Made by a program: the position numbers and the translations under genes
Source: Streptomyces spiralis
Lineage (GTDB): Bacteria > Actinomycetota > Actinomycetes > Streptomycetales > Streptomycetaceae
Reading direction: 5' to 3'
Assembly: GCF_014654675.1 (NCBI RefSeq)
Contig: NZ_BNBC01000005.1
Coordinates: 1 to 64,000, forward strand
Length of the DNA stretch: 64,000 nucleotides
In this document: in pieces, positions 8,451 to 21,268 of the stretch
How positions within the stretch are numbered: the first letter of the stretch is position 1
Layout: each line of letters opens with the position of its first letter
Notes under the pieces: generated by a model
Seen by the model: only the letters and a program-made list of their open reading frames with translations
Database searches by the model: none
What the model was told of the DNA's origin: nothing

Positions 8451-10826
8451 GTGAGCAGCATGGACGGTCGTGACCTGGTGCGTTCGGTGAAAGCGGTCGG
8501 CTCTGTGGGCGGGGCCCAGGGGCTGCGCACCGTACGGGCCGCCTGGCGCAGGCGGCGTGCCGACGCCAGGGCCCTGCCGACACGGGGGCCCGAGCGCGCA
8601 CGGACGCCCGGCGTGGTGCGGGACGCGGCCCCCGGGCCCGGGGGCGGAACCGTGCGGTTCAGCCGGTCGGAGCTGCGCATCGTGGTCGCGGTGAACGGTG
8701 CCGTCTTCTGGGGCTGGGACGGGGCCGATCCGGAGCCGTCGTACGCGCTGGCCGGTCGCTGCCCCGAGCCGGACCCCCGCGCGGTGCTGGAGCCGGACAA
8801 GGAGGGCGGCTGGCGGGTGGTGGCCGAGCGGGTCACCGTCGCCGTCTCGCGACAGGGCGCGATCGAGGTGCGCACTCCCGGTGGCGTGCCCCTGCGGCGG
8901 GATCTGCCGCCCCGGTGGTGGGAACCGGTCGGCGGGGGTCCGGCGCGCTGGCTGCAGCGCTCGGAGGTGGCGGCCGACGCACGGTTCTTCGGCCTGGGCG
9001 GGCGGGCGTCCGGACCTCGGTTGCGCGACGGCACCTATCGGCTGTGGAACACCGATCCCGGTCACTCGTTCGAACCCGGCGACGACCCGCTGTACATCAC
9101 CATGCCGGTCCAGTGGGTGGTGGCCGACGCGGGCACGCATCTGGCGTTCCACGACAACACCTGGGACGGCACGGTCGTCCTGCGGGAGGGTGAGGAGGGC
9201 GCCGGCTCGGGCCACGACCGGGCCGGGGTGAGCGAACTGCGGATGGACGGCGGCCCGCTGCGCTGCTGGGTGATCGTCGGTACTCCCGCGCGCGTGGTGC
9301 ACGCCTGGGCGTCGCTCACGGGGGCGGCGGCGCTGCCGCCCGCATGGGCCCTGGGCCACCATCACGCCCGGTGGGGTTTCGGCACCGAGGAGGAGGTGCG
9401 GCGGATCGTCTCGGGGTACCACGAGCACGGTCTGCCCCTGGACGCCGTGCACCTGGACATCGACCACTACGACGCGCACCAGGTGTTCACCGTCGACCAG
9501 GACCGCTTCCCGAAGCTGCCGGTGCTCGCGGAGGAACTGCGCCGGGACGGAATCCGGCTGGTGTCGATCGTCGACCCTGGCGTGCGGGCCACGCCGGGCA
9601 ACGCCGTGTACGACGCGGGCACGGCCGAGGACGCCTTCGTACGGGACGCCTCGGGCGAGGTCGTACGGGGCGTGGTGTGGCCCGGGGAGACGGTCTTCCC
9701 GGACTTCACGCACGCGCGCGTGCGGCGGTGGTGGGGCCGGCTGTACGAGGAGCGGCTGGGCGAGGGGTTCTCGGGCTTCTGGCACGACATGAACGAGCCG
9801 ACCTCCTTCGCCGCCTTCGGTGAGACGACGCTGCCCCGGTCGGCCCGGCACGCCCTGGAGGGCCGGGGCGGCGACCACCGCGAGGCGCACAACGTGTACG
9901 GCCTCTGCATGGCCCGGGCCGGGTACGAGGGGCTGCGCGAACTGGTGCCCGGCGAGCGGCCGTTCGTCTTCTCCCGCTCGGGGTGGGCCGGCCTGCAGCG
10001 CTACGGCGGCACCTGGTCGGGGGACGTGGCCACGAGCTGGCCGGGGCTGAAGGCGTCGTTGTCGCTGGTTCTGGGCCTCGGGCTGTGCGGGGTGCCCTAC
10101 TCGGGGCCGGACGTGGGCGGGTTCGACGGCAGTCCCTCGCCCGAACTGTATCTGCGCTGGTTCCAGCTGGGCGCCTGTCTGCCGCTGTTCCGGACACACG
10201 CGAGCCTGCGGGCGGGCCGGCGGGAGCCGTGGGAGTTCGGGCCGGAGGTGCTCGAGCACGCGCGCGTGGCGCTCGTCGAGCGCAGGCGACTGCTGCCGTA
10301 CTTCGTGACGCTGGCGCATCTGGCACGGCGCACCGGGGCGCCCTATGTCCGCCCGGTGTGGTGGGGCGCGCCGGAGGACCGCGCCCTGCGCGACTGCGAG
10401 GACGCCTTCCTGCTCGGCGACAGCCTGCTGGTGGCACCGGTGCTCCGGCCGGGCACGGAGCGGCGGGCGGTGCGGCTGCCGCCGGGCCGCTGGTACGACA
10501 CGGCGACGGGGCGGGCGTACGAGGGGCCGGGGCAGGTGCTGGTCGACGCCCCCTTGGAGCGGATTCCCGTGCTCGCGCGCGCGGGATCCGTGATACCCGT
10601 GCGGGGGGAGCACGGCGGGCTGGAGCTGGAGGTGTGGGCGCCCGCCCCTGGCCGGACCGGGGGCGGGCTGGTGGTGCCGGACGCGGGCGACGGGTGGGAC
10701 GAGCCGGAGATCGAGCGCTACGTCGTCCGCCGGCACGGCCGGCGGGTGGTCGTGGAACGCGAGCGGGAGGAGGGGATGAGTGCCCCGTCCCACCCGCTCC
10801 GCGTCCGGGGGCTCGACGAGCCCTGA
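8451..10826 (+). CDS. Glycoside hydrolase family 31 (alpha-glucosidase type)
   Basis: Hydrolyses terminal alpha-linked glucose or xylose residues. The 791-residue protein has an N-terminal galactose-mutarotase-like beta domain, a catalytic (beta/alpha)8 barrel starting near WALGHHHARWGFG, and C-terminal beta domains (LLVAPVL, ERIPVLARAGSVIPV). The nucleophile Asp is in GFWHDMNEPTSF and the acid/base Asp in GPDVGGF. No signal peptide is seen, so it is probably cytoplasmic. The start may be GTG 8451 or ATG 8460; neither has a strong ribosome site. It converges with the NUDIX gene (9-bp gap). Confidence 0.93.
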   Translation: MSSMDGRDLVRSVKAVGSVGGAQGLRTVRAAWRRRRADARALPTRGPERARTPGVVRDAAPGPGGGTVRFSRSELRIVVAVNGAVFWGWDGADPEPSYALAGRCPEPDPRAVLEPDKEGGWRVVAERVTVAVSRQGAIEVRTPGGVPLRRDLPPRWWEPVGGGPARWLQRSEVAADARFFGLGGRASGPRLRDGTYRLWNTDPGHSFEPGDDPLYITMPVQWVVADAGTHLAFHDNTWDGTVVLREGEEGAGSGHDRAGVSELRMDGGPLRCWVIVGTPARVVHAWASLTGAAALPPAWALGHHHARWGFGTEEEVRRIVSGYHEHGLPLDAVHLDIDHYDAHQVFTVDQDRFPKLPVLAEELRRDGIRLVSIVDPGVRATPGNAVYDAGTAEDAFVRDASGEVVRGVVWPGETVFPDFTHARVRRWWGRLYEERLGEGFSGFWHDMNEPTSFAAFGETTLPRSARHALEGRGGDHREAHNVYGLCMARAGYEGLRELVPGERPFVFSRSGWAGLQRYGGTWSGDVATSWPGLKASLSLVLGLGLCGVPYSGPDVGGFDGSPSPELYLRWFQLGACLPLFRTHASLRAGRREPWEFGPEVLEHARVALVERRRLLPYFVTLAHLARRTGAPYVRPVWWGAPEDRALRDCEDAFLLGDSLLVAPVLRPGTERRAVRLPPGRWYDTATGRAYEGPGQVLVDAPLERIPVLARAGSVIPVRGEHGGLELEVWAPAPGRTGGGLVVPDAGDGWDEPEIERYVVRRHGRRVVVEREREEGMSAPSHPLRVRGLDEP

Positions 10827-10835
10827 GGGCACGGC

Positions 10836-11372
10836 TCAGACGTACCGGCCCTCGAACCAGGCGCGTACGGCCAGCGTGTGCAGCGGGAAGGCCAGCTCCT
10901 CGGGCCTGCGCAGCAGGTGCCACCCCTCCGTCTCCTCGGTGGCGGCGGACTGCGGCAGGCCCTCGGCCGGGCGTTCCGGGAGCAGCCCGAAGAGGAGCAG
11001 ATGGCCGTCGGGCGAGCTCATGGCATCGGCGAGCCGCACGTCGCGGGCGGCCGCGTCGATGCCCGTCTCCTCCTTGAGCTCGCGGACGACGGCGTGCCGC
11101 CAGTCCTCTCGGTCGTCGATGTAGCCACCGGGCAGAGCCGTGCCCCCGCGCGCGGGGGACACCGTGCGGGTGATCACCACCAGGGCGGTGCCCTTGGTGT
11201 CGTACACGGGCTGGATGGCCACCGCGACCGGCAGCGGGTTGCGGTAGGCGACGGTCCCGCAGGCCCGGCAGGTGCGGGGCCAGCCGGAGATGCCCTCCCC
11301 ATAGGGCGCTCCGCAGCTCGAACAGTGGGAGTCCGGTACGGAGTTGACAGTCAGGTGCTGATTTTCGGACAC
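10836..11372 (-). CDS. NUDIX hydrolase with N-terminal zinc ribbon
   Basis: Hydrolyses nucleoside diphosphates linked to another group. The 178-residue protein has four cysteines (Cys17, Cys20, Cys35, Cys38) forming a zinc-ribbon like that of NudC, followed by a complete Nudix box at residues 83-105 (G-x5-E-x7-REL-x-EE-x-GI). The ribbon plus single Nudix domain suggests an NADH-pyrophosphatase-related housecleaning enzyme, but the domain diagnostic of NudC substrate choice is not evident. It lies 58 bp downstream of the vanX-like gene on the same strand and may share its transcript. Confidence 0.88.
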   Translation of the reverse strand: MSENQHLTVNSVPDSHCSSCGAPYGEGISGWPRTCRACGTVAYRNPLPVAVAIQPVYDTKGTALVVITRTVSPARGGTALPGGYIDDREDWRHAVVRELKEETGIDAAARDVRLADAMSSPDGHLLLFGLLPERPAEGLPQSAATEETEGWHLLRRPEELAFPLHTLAVRAWFEGRYV

Positions 11373-11430
11373 GCGCGGACTGTATCCGATCAGAGGAGGG
11401 GCGTCTCCTGTCAGATGTTCGGGCAGTCGC

Positions 11431-12243
11431 TCAGCGCCCCGGAGTGAGGGACTTCCGCGAGACCGGGAAATCGAAGTAGGTGTCCGGGTAGGGCTCGGGC
11501 TGATAGGTGTAGTGCCACCATTCCTCGGCGAGGTTCACGAATCCGAGGTTCTCCAGGGTGCTCTTGAGCAGCAGCCGGTTGGCACGCTGTTGTCCCTGGA
11601 TCCTGGGGTCGAGCGTGTGCGCGAGGGTGTCGAAGCAGTCGAATCCGGTCCCCATGTCGAGGGAGTTGTCCGGAAAGCGCTGGTCCTTGGGCGCGTAGCA
11701 GGGCACGAGGGGCTGGCCGGGGACGTAGGGGTGGGTCGGCCGGGCCGGGAGCCTGACGACGGTGAGATCCATCGTGGAGCCGCGGCTGTGACCGGATTTC
11801 GCCGCGATGTAGCCGTCGTCGAACAGCCGGGTCTTGTCGACGCGCGGGTAGAACTCCGCCTTCATGGCCTGGTCGTCGAGGTCCTTGGCCCAGCGGACGA
11901 AGTGGTCCACCGCGCGTTGCGGCCGATAGCAGTCGTAGACCTTCAGGCTGTAGCCCTTGCGCAGCAGTTCCTTCTGGGCCTTGTGCAGGGCCTCGGCGGC
12001 GGGCCGGGTGAGGATGCACATGGGCTGCTCGTAGCCGTCGACGCGCTCGCCGACGAAGTTGTGGGGCGTGAAGTTGCGCATCTCCTGGATGATCGTGGGA
12101 TCCACGGCGCTCAGGGCCACGAAGTCCTTCGGCGCCTTGGGATCGGCCGGGGTGGCCCGGGCGGTGGCGGAGGCGGCGGTCAAGGTCAGCAGGGCGGCCA
12201 CTGCGGTGATCACACCGCGGAGGGCACGGGACAGACGTGTCAT
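11431..12243 (-). CDS. vanX: VanX-family D-Ala-D-Ala dipeptidase, exported
   Basis: Zinc dipeptidase of the M15D family that cleaves D-alanyl-D-alanine. The 270-residue precursor begins with a positively charged stretch and a hydrophobic core (VITAVAALLTLTAASATARA), so it is probably secreted, unlike cytoplasmic glycopeptide-resistance VanX. Zinc ligands His152, Asp159 (GHSRGSTMDL) and His244, and the catalytic Glu241 (EEWWH), are all present. There is no vanH/vanA neighbour, so its role is more likely peptidoglycan turnover than vancomycin resistance. AGGAG lies only 2 nt before the chosen ATG, which is unusually close; an upstream start at 12372 would bury the signal peptide. Confidence 0.88.
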   Translation of the reverse strand: MTRLSRALRGVITAVAALLTLTAASATARATPADPKAPKDFVALSAVDPTIIQEMRNFTPHNFVGERVDGYEQPMCILTRPAAEALHKAQKELLRKGYSLKVYDCYRPQRAVDHFVRWAKDLDDQAMKAEFYPRVDKTRLFDDGYIAAKSGHSRGSTMDLTVVRLPARPTHPYVPGQPLVPCYAPKDQRFPDNSLDMGTGFDCFDTLAHTLDPRIQGQQRANRLLLKSTLENLGFVNLAEEWWHYTYQPEPYPDTYFDFPVSRKSLTPGR

Positions 12244-12422
12244 GTCTCCTACATCTATCGGGAGCAGGTCCGCCGTGGGAAGCGGTTGCGCACCGTTCGG
12301 GCGGGGCGCCAGTGCGGTTGGGTGCGGAGGTGCGCGCTCCGCAAGGGACCGAAAGCCCTTTCGCATACCCACTGTGACCGCTCCGGAATCCTGCGTTAAC
12401 GTCTCATGAACTCGGCCTGGGG

Positions 12423-14075
12423 GTGCGCGGGCGGCGCCATCATGCTCCCGTGCATTCCTGGACGGATACTCTCCGCTTCGCCTTCCAGCCCGTGGTCAAT
12501 CTGGCCACCGGCGGGGTCACGGCTCTGGAGGTCCTGGCCCGGCCGGAGAGCGGCGACGTCCTGGCCGACGCCCGTCGCGACCCCGAGCTCGACGGCCGTC
12601 TGGCGGTGTCGGCGCTCCGCGCGGCGGCCCGTACGGAGACGCTGCTCCCCCTCCACCTCAACGTGTTCGCCGGCACCCTCGCCGACCTCGGCGGCCTCGG
12701 CCCCCTGCACGACGCCGTGCGCGGGGCGGGGCGGCTGCCGTGGGAGATCACGATCGACGTCGTGCCGCCGTACACGCACGTACCGCAGCAAGCGCTGCTG
12801 GAGGCGATCGCAGTGCTGCGCGCCGAGGGTTTCCGGATCGCCGCGGACGGCGTCGGCGACGGGGACGTGCCCCTGCGGCTGCTCACGGACGTCGCCCCGG
12901 ACCTGGTGAAGCTCGACGCCTCACTGCTGGCGCGGCCCGCGGCGGTTCGGGCGATGCGGACGTTGTGCGAGCAGCTCGGGGCACTGCTGGCCGTGGAGGG
13001 CGTGGAGACCGAACGCCAGTGCGCGCTCGCGCTGTCGGCCGGCGCCCAACTGGCGCAGGGCGAGCTGTTCGCGCCGCCGGCCCGCCTGCCCGTCGCGGAC
13101 GTCTACGTTCCGCCGCGCTCCCCCGAGATCCTGCCGGCTCCGCGCTCCGGGCCCTCGGTGCGGGAGTTCCTGCGGCCCGCCGCGATGCTGCCGGCCGACG
13201 CGTCCGCGGGCCAGGTCCAGGCGCTGCTGACCGGGTCGCCCGACGTGTCCGGCGTGCTCCTCGTGGACGCGCACGGAACGCCGCTGCGGTCGGTGCACCG
13301 GTCCCGCTTCCTGCTGATGATGTCGGGGCGCTACGGCCACGCCCTGTACGCCGACCGGCCGGCCGCCAAACTGGGCGACCCGCCGCGTACGGTCGGCGTC
13401 GACGCCACCGCCTGGGAGGTGCTGGACGTCGTCGCGGTCGGCGGCCGGGACCGCACGTCGGACGATGTGGCGGTCGTCGACCGACGCGGGCGGTGCGTGG
13501 GCGTCGTACGGCTGGCGGATCTGGTCCGGGCGCTGGCCGAGTCCCGGGTGGAGGAGGCGGCGGGGCTCAATCCGCTGACCCGGCTGCCCGGCTCGGACGC
13601 GATCACCGGTGAGGTGGACCGGCGGATTTCCGGAGGGCGGCCGTTCGCGCTGAGCTGGCTGGACATCGACCACTTCAAGCAGGTCAACGACGGTGCCGGG
13701 TTCGCGGCGGGCGACGAGCTGATCCGGTCGGTGGGGCGGGCGCTGCTGGGTGCATCGAGCGGGCACGCGCGCGTGGGGCACATCGGCGGGGACGACTTCC
13801 TGGTGCTGGCGGAACCGGAGGGACTCGATTCCCTGTTCGCCTCCGTGCTGGACGTCCCCTGGTCGGCGGCCGGTTTTCCGGTCACCTTGTCGCTGGCCAC
13901 GGTCGTCTGTGCGGCGGGCAGCGTGGCCGACCACCGGCAGGCGGCGGCCTGCCTGGCGCCGTTGAAGAAGGCCGCCAAGGCACTCCAGGGGCCGAGTTGG
14001 GTCCTGGGCCGGGCGGGCCGGCCCGGCCACGAGGTCCGCCGCGGATCGACGGTCGCGGCCACTCGGGCGGGCTGA
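12423..14075 (+). CDS. EAL-CBS-GGDEF cyclic-di-GMP signalling protein
   Basis: Soluble protein of about 550 residues with three modules: an EAL-like domain (about residues 15-230), a CBS-like region (about 250-385) and a C-terminal GGDEF domain (about 390-540). The GGDEF signature is G455-G-D-D-F459, compatible with a cyclase, and there is no RxxD inhibitory site just before it. The EAL domain is partly degenerate: the EAL motif is EVL (Glu36), Asn80, Glu108 and Lys163 are kept, but the second aspartate of the DDFG loop is Gly143, so phosphodiesterase activity is doubtful. The start is uncertain (GTG 12423 or GTG 12450); neither has a ribosome site. It is divergent from the vanX-like gene. 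Confidence 0.88.
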   Translation: MRGRRHHAPVHSWTDTLRFAFQPVVNLATGGVTALEVLARPESGDVLADARRDPELDGRLAVSALRAAARTETLLPLHLNVFAGTLADLGGLGPLHDAVRGAGRLPWEITIDVVPPYTHVPQQALLEAIAVLRAEGFRIAADGVGDGDVPLRLLTDVAPDLVKLDASLLARPAAVRAMRTLCEQLGALLAVEGVETERQCALALSAGAQLAQGELFAPPARLPVADVYVPPRSPEILPAPRSGPSVREFLRPAAMLPADASAGQVQALLTGSPDVSGVLLVDAHGTPLRSVHRSRFLLMMSGRYGHALYADRPAAKLGDPPRTVGVDATAWEVLDVVAVGGRDRTSDDVAVVDRRGRCVGVVRLADLVRALAESRVEEAAGLNPLTRLPGSDAITGEVDRRISGGRPFALSWLDIDHFKQVNDGAGFAAGDELIRSVGRALLGASSGHARVGHIGGDDFLVLAEPEGLDSLFASVLDVPWSAAGFPVTLSLATVVCAAGSVADHRQAAACLAPLKKAAKALQGPSWVLGRAGRPGHEVRRGSTVAATRAG

Positions 14076-14525
14076 GGCGCACAGACGGGGCCCGGGAGGG
14101 GTCCGCGATCGCCGAGTGCGCGTTCCCGAGGTGGGGTGCCGCGTGGCCCGGCGGCGCCCCGGGCGCCCCGCTGTCACTGTCGCCGTCAGGCGCCTTGACG
14201 CTCCTTGTGCACGGGTGAACACTTTCCGTGCCAGTCGTCATCCCCGCGCGTCTCCGGCGCGTCCTGGTCGGTTCCCGATGCGCGGCCCGCATGCCCCGGC
14301 CTCCTCCCCCACGGGCGATTCGGCTGCCACGGCATACACGTCACGCGCCTGTCGGCCATCTCGCGCAGCCCCCCGCACTCGTGGGACAAACTGATACGAG
14401 CGAGGGCGGAAAGGTTGAAACCTCTCCGATCTCCCGCCTCCGCGCACCGTTTCCGCCGATCGGAGGTACGCCCGCGGGCGTCGACCACACCGCAGTCTTC
14501 CGACCCTCGCCACCAAGGGGTAGTC
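14076..14525 (+). promoter_or_regulatory. 450-bp gap before glpK with an imperfect inverted repeat
   Basis: No gene is supported here: the open frames across it have no ribosome sites. The notable element is CGGAAAGGTT (14407-14416) facing AACCTCTCCG (14419-14428), a 10-bp inverted repeat with one mismatch and a 2-bp spacer, about 100 bp before the glpK ATG. It could be an operator for an IclR-type glycerol regulator such as GylR, but no regulator gene is adjacent. Confidence 0.4.
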
Positions 14526-16046
14526 ATGACGGACAACGCCGAGAAGTACGTGGCCGCAATCGACCAGGGCACCACCTCCAGCCGCTGCATCATCTTCGAC
14601 CACAGCGGGTCCATCGTGGCCGTCGACCAGCGCGAACACCGCCAGATCTTCCCCAAGCCGGGCTGGGTGGAGCACGACGCCACCGAGATCTGGTCGAAGG
14701 TTCAGGCGGTGGTCGCGGGCGCGGTCGCCAAGGCCGGGCTGCGCGCCGACCAGCTCAGCGCGCTGGGCATCACCAATCAGCGCGAGACGACCGTCCTGTG
14801 GGACCGCGCCACCGGCAAGCCCGTGCACAACGCGATCGTCTGGCAGGACACCCGCACCGCGGCCCTGTGCAATCAGCTCGGCGGCTCCATCGGGCAGGAC
14901 CGATTCCGCGAGCAGACCGGGCTGCCGCTCGCCAGCTACTTCTCGGGGCCGAAGGCGGCCTGGCTGCTCGACAACGTGGCCGGTCTGCGCGACCGGGCCG
15001 AGCGCGGCGAACTCGCCTTCGGCACCATCGACTCCTGGCTCATCTGGAACCTCACCGGCGGCACGGACGGCGGCCGGCACGTCACCGACGTCACCAACGC
15101 CGGCCGCACCATGCTCATGAACCTGGAGACCCTCCAGTGGGACGAGTCCATCCTGTCCGCCATGAACGTGCCCGAGGCGATCCTGCCCGAGATCAGGTCC
15201 TCCTCCGAGGTGTACGGGACCGCCGTCGGCCAGCTGGGGGGCGTACCGGTGGCATCGGCCCTGGGTGACCAGCAGGCAGCCGTGTTCGGCCAGGCCTGCT
15301 ACGACGTGGGGGACGCCAAGAACACCTACGGCACCGGCAGCTTCCTGCTGCTGAACACCGGGAACCGGCCTGTGCCGTCGAAGAGCGGTCTGCTCACCAC
15401 CATGGGCTACAAGATCGGCGACGAGCCGCCGGTCTACTGCCTTGAGGGGGCCATCGCGATCACCGGCGCGCTGGTGCAGTGGTTCCGCGACCAGCTCGGC
15501 ATCATCCGCACCGCGGACGAGATCGAGCCCCTCGCGGCGAGCGTGGCGGACAACGGCGGGGCGTACATCGTGCCCGCGTTCTCCGGCCTGTTCGCGCCGT
15601 ACTGGCGTTCGGACGCGCGCGGGGTGGTCACCGGCCTGACCCGGTACGTCACCAAGGCGCACCTCGCGCGGGCGGTACTCGAGGCGACCAGCTGGCAGAC
15701 ACGCGAGGTCGTGGACGCCATGTACCAGGACTCCGGGGTGAAGCTCACCACCTTGAAGGTCGACGGCGGCATGACCAAGAACAACCTGCTGATGCAGCAC
15801 CAGGCGGACGTACTCGGCGTCCCGGTGATCCGGCCCAGGGTCTCGGAGACCACCTGTCTGGGCGCCGCCTACGCGGCCGGGCTCGCGACGGGCGTGTGGA
15901 ACGACCTTGACGAACTCAAGTCCCACTGGCAGATGGACGCCGAGTGGACTCCGTCCATGGAGGCCGCGGTCCGCGACCGCGAGTACCACAACTGGCGCAA
16001 GGCGGTGGAGAAGAGCTTCGGATGGCTCGAGGACGGCGAGGGCTGA
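14526..16046 (+). CDS. glpK: Glycerol kinase
   Basis: Phosphorylates glycerol to sn-glycerol-3-phosphate using ATP. At 506 residues it has the normal FGGY-kinase length. Signatures include the N-terminal [11 protein letters not shown], the substrate-loop [27 protein letters not shown] in the ATP domain, and [13 protein letters not shown] near the C-terminus. The ATG at 14526 has AAGGGG 7 nt upstream; the open frame continues upstream without a ribosome site. No facilitator or dehydrogenase gene is beside it, so it is a stand-alone copy and possibly one of several in the genome. A perfect 13-bp hairpin follows the gene. Confidence 0.96.
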   Translation: MTDNAEKYVAAIDQGTTSSRCIIFDHSGSIVAVDQREHRQIFPKPGWVEHDATEIWSKVQAVVAGAVAKAGLRADQLSALGITNQRETTVLWDRATGKPVHNAIVWQDTRTAALCNQLGGSIGQDRFREQTGLPLASYFSGPKAAWLLDNVAGLRDRAERGELAFGTIDSWLIWNLTGGTDGGRHVTDVTNAGRTMLMNLETLQWDESILSAMNVPEAILPEIRSSSEVYGTAVGQLGGVPVASALGDQQAAVFGQACYDVGDAKNTYGTGSFLLLNTGNRPVPSKSGLLTTMGYKIGDEPPVYCLEGAIAITGALVQWFRDQLGIIRTADEIEPLAASVADNGGAYIVPAFSGLFAPYWRSDARGVVTGLTRYVTKAHLARAVLEATSWQTREVVDAMYQDSGVKLTTLKVDGGMTKNNLLMQHQADVLGVPVIRPRVSETTCLGAAYAAGLATGVWNDLDELKSHWQMDAEWTPSMEAAVRDREYHNWRKAVEKSFGWLEDGEG

Positions 16047-16111
16047 CCTGCGGGTGAACCGCCGTGACGCATGCGCGCCGTGACGCCGCACGCGCGCGTG
16101 CCCATGGATCG

Positions 16112-16145
16112 CGGCCCGTACCCCGGTCGGCGGGGGTACGGGCCG
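16112..16145. terminator. Bidirectional terminator between glpK and cvnD
   Basis: CGGCCCGTACCCC (16112-16124) pairs perfectly with GGGGTACGGGCCG (16133-16145) around an 8-nt loop. It sits between the glpK stop (16046) and the cvnD stop (16183), so it can end transcription from both sides. No long T tract follows, which is usual in Streptomyces. Confidence 0.8.
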
Positions 16146-16182
16146 TGCGGCGTCCACCCGGTGGCGGCGTCAGGTGGCGGCG

Positions 16183-16768
16183 TCAGGTGGTGACAGCCTG
16201 GCGGCGCTCCGCGGCAAGTGCCATCGCGTGCCGGACGACCCCGATGAGGACCTCCTTGACCGACTCCCGGTCGCGGGCGTCACACAGCAGCACCGGGACG
16301 TCGTCGTCGAGGTCGAGCGCCCCACGGACGGCCTCGACCGGGTAGCGGGGGGCTCCGTCGAAGCAGTTGACGCCGACCAGGAAGGGGATGGAGCGCCGTT
16401 CGAAGTAGTCGACGGCGGCGAAGCAGTCCTCCAGGCGGCGGGTGTCGGCCAGCACCACCGCGCCGAGCGCGCCCTCGGACATCTCGTCCCACATGAACCA
16501 GAAGCGTTCCTGCCCGGGCGTCCCGAAGAGGTAGAGCACCAGGTCCTCGCGGAGCGTGATCCGGCCGAAGTCCATGGCCACGGTGGTGGTGTGCTTCGCC
16601 TCCACACCGCTGACGTCGTCGACCGGGCGACCCGCCTCGGTGAGCAGTTCCTCGGTGCGCAGCGGCCTGATCTCGCTGACCGCGCCGACGAGGGTCGTCT
16701 TGCCCACGCCGAAACCGCCGGCCACCAGGATCTTGAGCGTGACGGGCTCGACCGGGGGCTTGCCGCGC

Positions 16769-16788
<20 letters not shown>
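16183..16788 (-). CDS. cvnD: Conservon GTPase CvnD
   Basis: Small Ras/Arf-like GTPase of 201 residues, the fourth member of a Streptomyces conservon, thought to act with the membrane histidine-kinase-like CvnA. G1 is [11 protein letters not shown]2 is in [12 protein letters not shown]3 is [13 protein letters not shown], and the NKxD equivalent is VGVNCFDG, with Cys in place of Lys as is common in this subfamily. The ATG at 16788 has AGGAGAAG upstream. Its first 20 bp overlap the 3' end of the 5-oxoprolinase gene, so translation is probably coupled. In ordinary conservons cvnD directly follows cvnC; here it does not. Confidence 0.92.
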
Positions 16789-20404
<3,616 letters not shown>

Positions 20405-20428
20405 GTCGTCACCCCGCTTCCGCGCCGC

Positions 20429-20824
20429 TCACAGCGCCCGCAGGCCGTTGATCACGTCGCGGAGAATACTCTCGTCCGGCAGTTCGGCGGGCGGCACCGG
20501 GCGGCTCACGTGGACGTACTCCTCGTCCACGAGGTCACCGATGAGGACGCGCACCACACCGATGGGCAGGTCGAGTTCCGCGGCGAGTTCGGCGACCGAC
20601 TGTGGGGTGTCGCGGCACAGCTCGACGATGTCCACGTGTTCCGGGGACAGCGCGTGGTCCGCCTCCGCGTCGTCGACATGGGGTTCCGTGACGACCACCG
20701 CGATCAGGTCGAGGCGGTGCTGGGCCGCATGGCTGGTGCGGCCCCGTGTCATGGCGTACGGGCGGACCACCGGTCCGGCTTCGTCGTCGAACCAGTGGCT
20801 TGTTGCCTGACCGTCTCCGCTCAT
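20429..20824 (-). CDS. cvnC: Conservon protein CvnC (DUF742)
   Basis: Small cytoplasmic protein of 131 residues with the DUF742 winged-helix-like core (STP region: VRPYAMTRGRTSHAAQHRLD; C-terminal LDLPIGVVRVLIGDLVDEEYV). In conservons it binds the CvnA/CvnB complex and is thought to modulate CvnD. Its start is 9 bp after the cvnB stop. The following gene should be cvnD, but a 5-oxoprolinase gene comes next. Confidence 0.93.
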   Translation of the reverse strand: MSGDGQATSHWFDDEAGPVVRPYAMTRGRTSHAAQHRLDLIAVVVTEPHVDDAEADHALSPEHVDIVELCRDTPQSVAELAAELDLPIGVVRVLIGDLVDEEYVHVSRPVPPAELPDESILRDVINGLRAL

Positions 20825-20833
20825 GTCATCCCA

Positions 20834-21268
20834 CTACCCGCCGGAGGGCAGATCGGTGCGCGGAGCGGCCCCCAGATGTACGCCGACCCGTTTGACGAGG
20901 AGCGTCATCTCGTAGGCGACCTGGCCGACGTCGGAGTCGGCGTCCGACAGGACGGCGAGGCAGCTGCCGTCGCCGGCGGCGGTCACGAACAGGAAGGCGT
21001 CGTCCAGCTCGACGACGGTCTGCCGGACACCGCCGGCGTCGAAGTGCCGGCCCACGCCCTTGGCGAGGCTGTGGAAGCCGGAGGCGACGGCGGCCAGGTG
21101 CTCGCTGTCCTCCCGGGTCAGGTCCTTGGACACCCCCGTCGGCAGGCCGTCCCCGGAGAGCACGATGGCCTTGCGGATGCTGGCGACCCGGTCCACGAGG
21201 TCGTCGAGGAGCCAGTTCAGCTCCCGTTTGTCAGTCGCGGTCTGGCCGGTCGCCTTCGGTGCGGTCAT
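20834..21268 (-). CDS. cvnB: Conservon protein CvnB (Roadblock/LC7)
   Basis: Roadblock/LC7-fold protein of 144 residues (LNWLLDDLVDRVASIRKAIVLSGDGL ... core of the fold), related to MglB-type partners of small GTPases. In conservons CvnB interacts with CvnA and CvnD. Its ATG overlaps the cvnA stop by four bases (ATGA), showing translational coupling. The N-terminus is short and Ala/Thr-rich, as is usual. Confidence 0.93.
   Translation of the reverse strand: MTAPKATGQTATDKRELNWLLDDLVDRVASIRKAIVLSGDGLPTGVSKDLTREDSEHLAAVASGFHSLAKGVGRHFDAGGVRQTVVELDDAFLFVTAAGDGSCLAVLSDADSDVGQVAYEMTLLVKRVGVHLGAAPRTDLPSGG

Noticed and set aside
11431-12243. Vancomycin-resistance gene
   Set aside because: VanX fold is clear, but there is no vanHA or vanRS and a signal peptide is present, so a resistance role is not supported.
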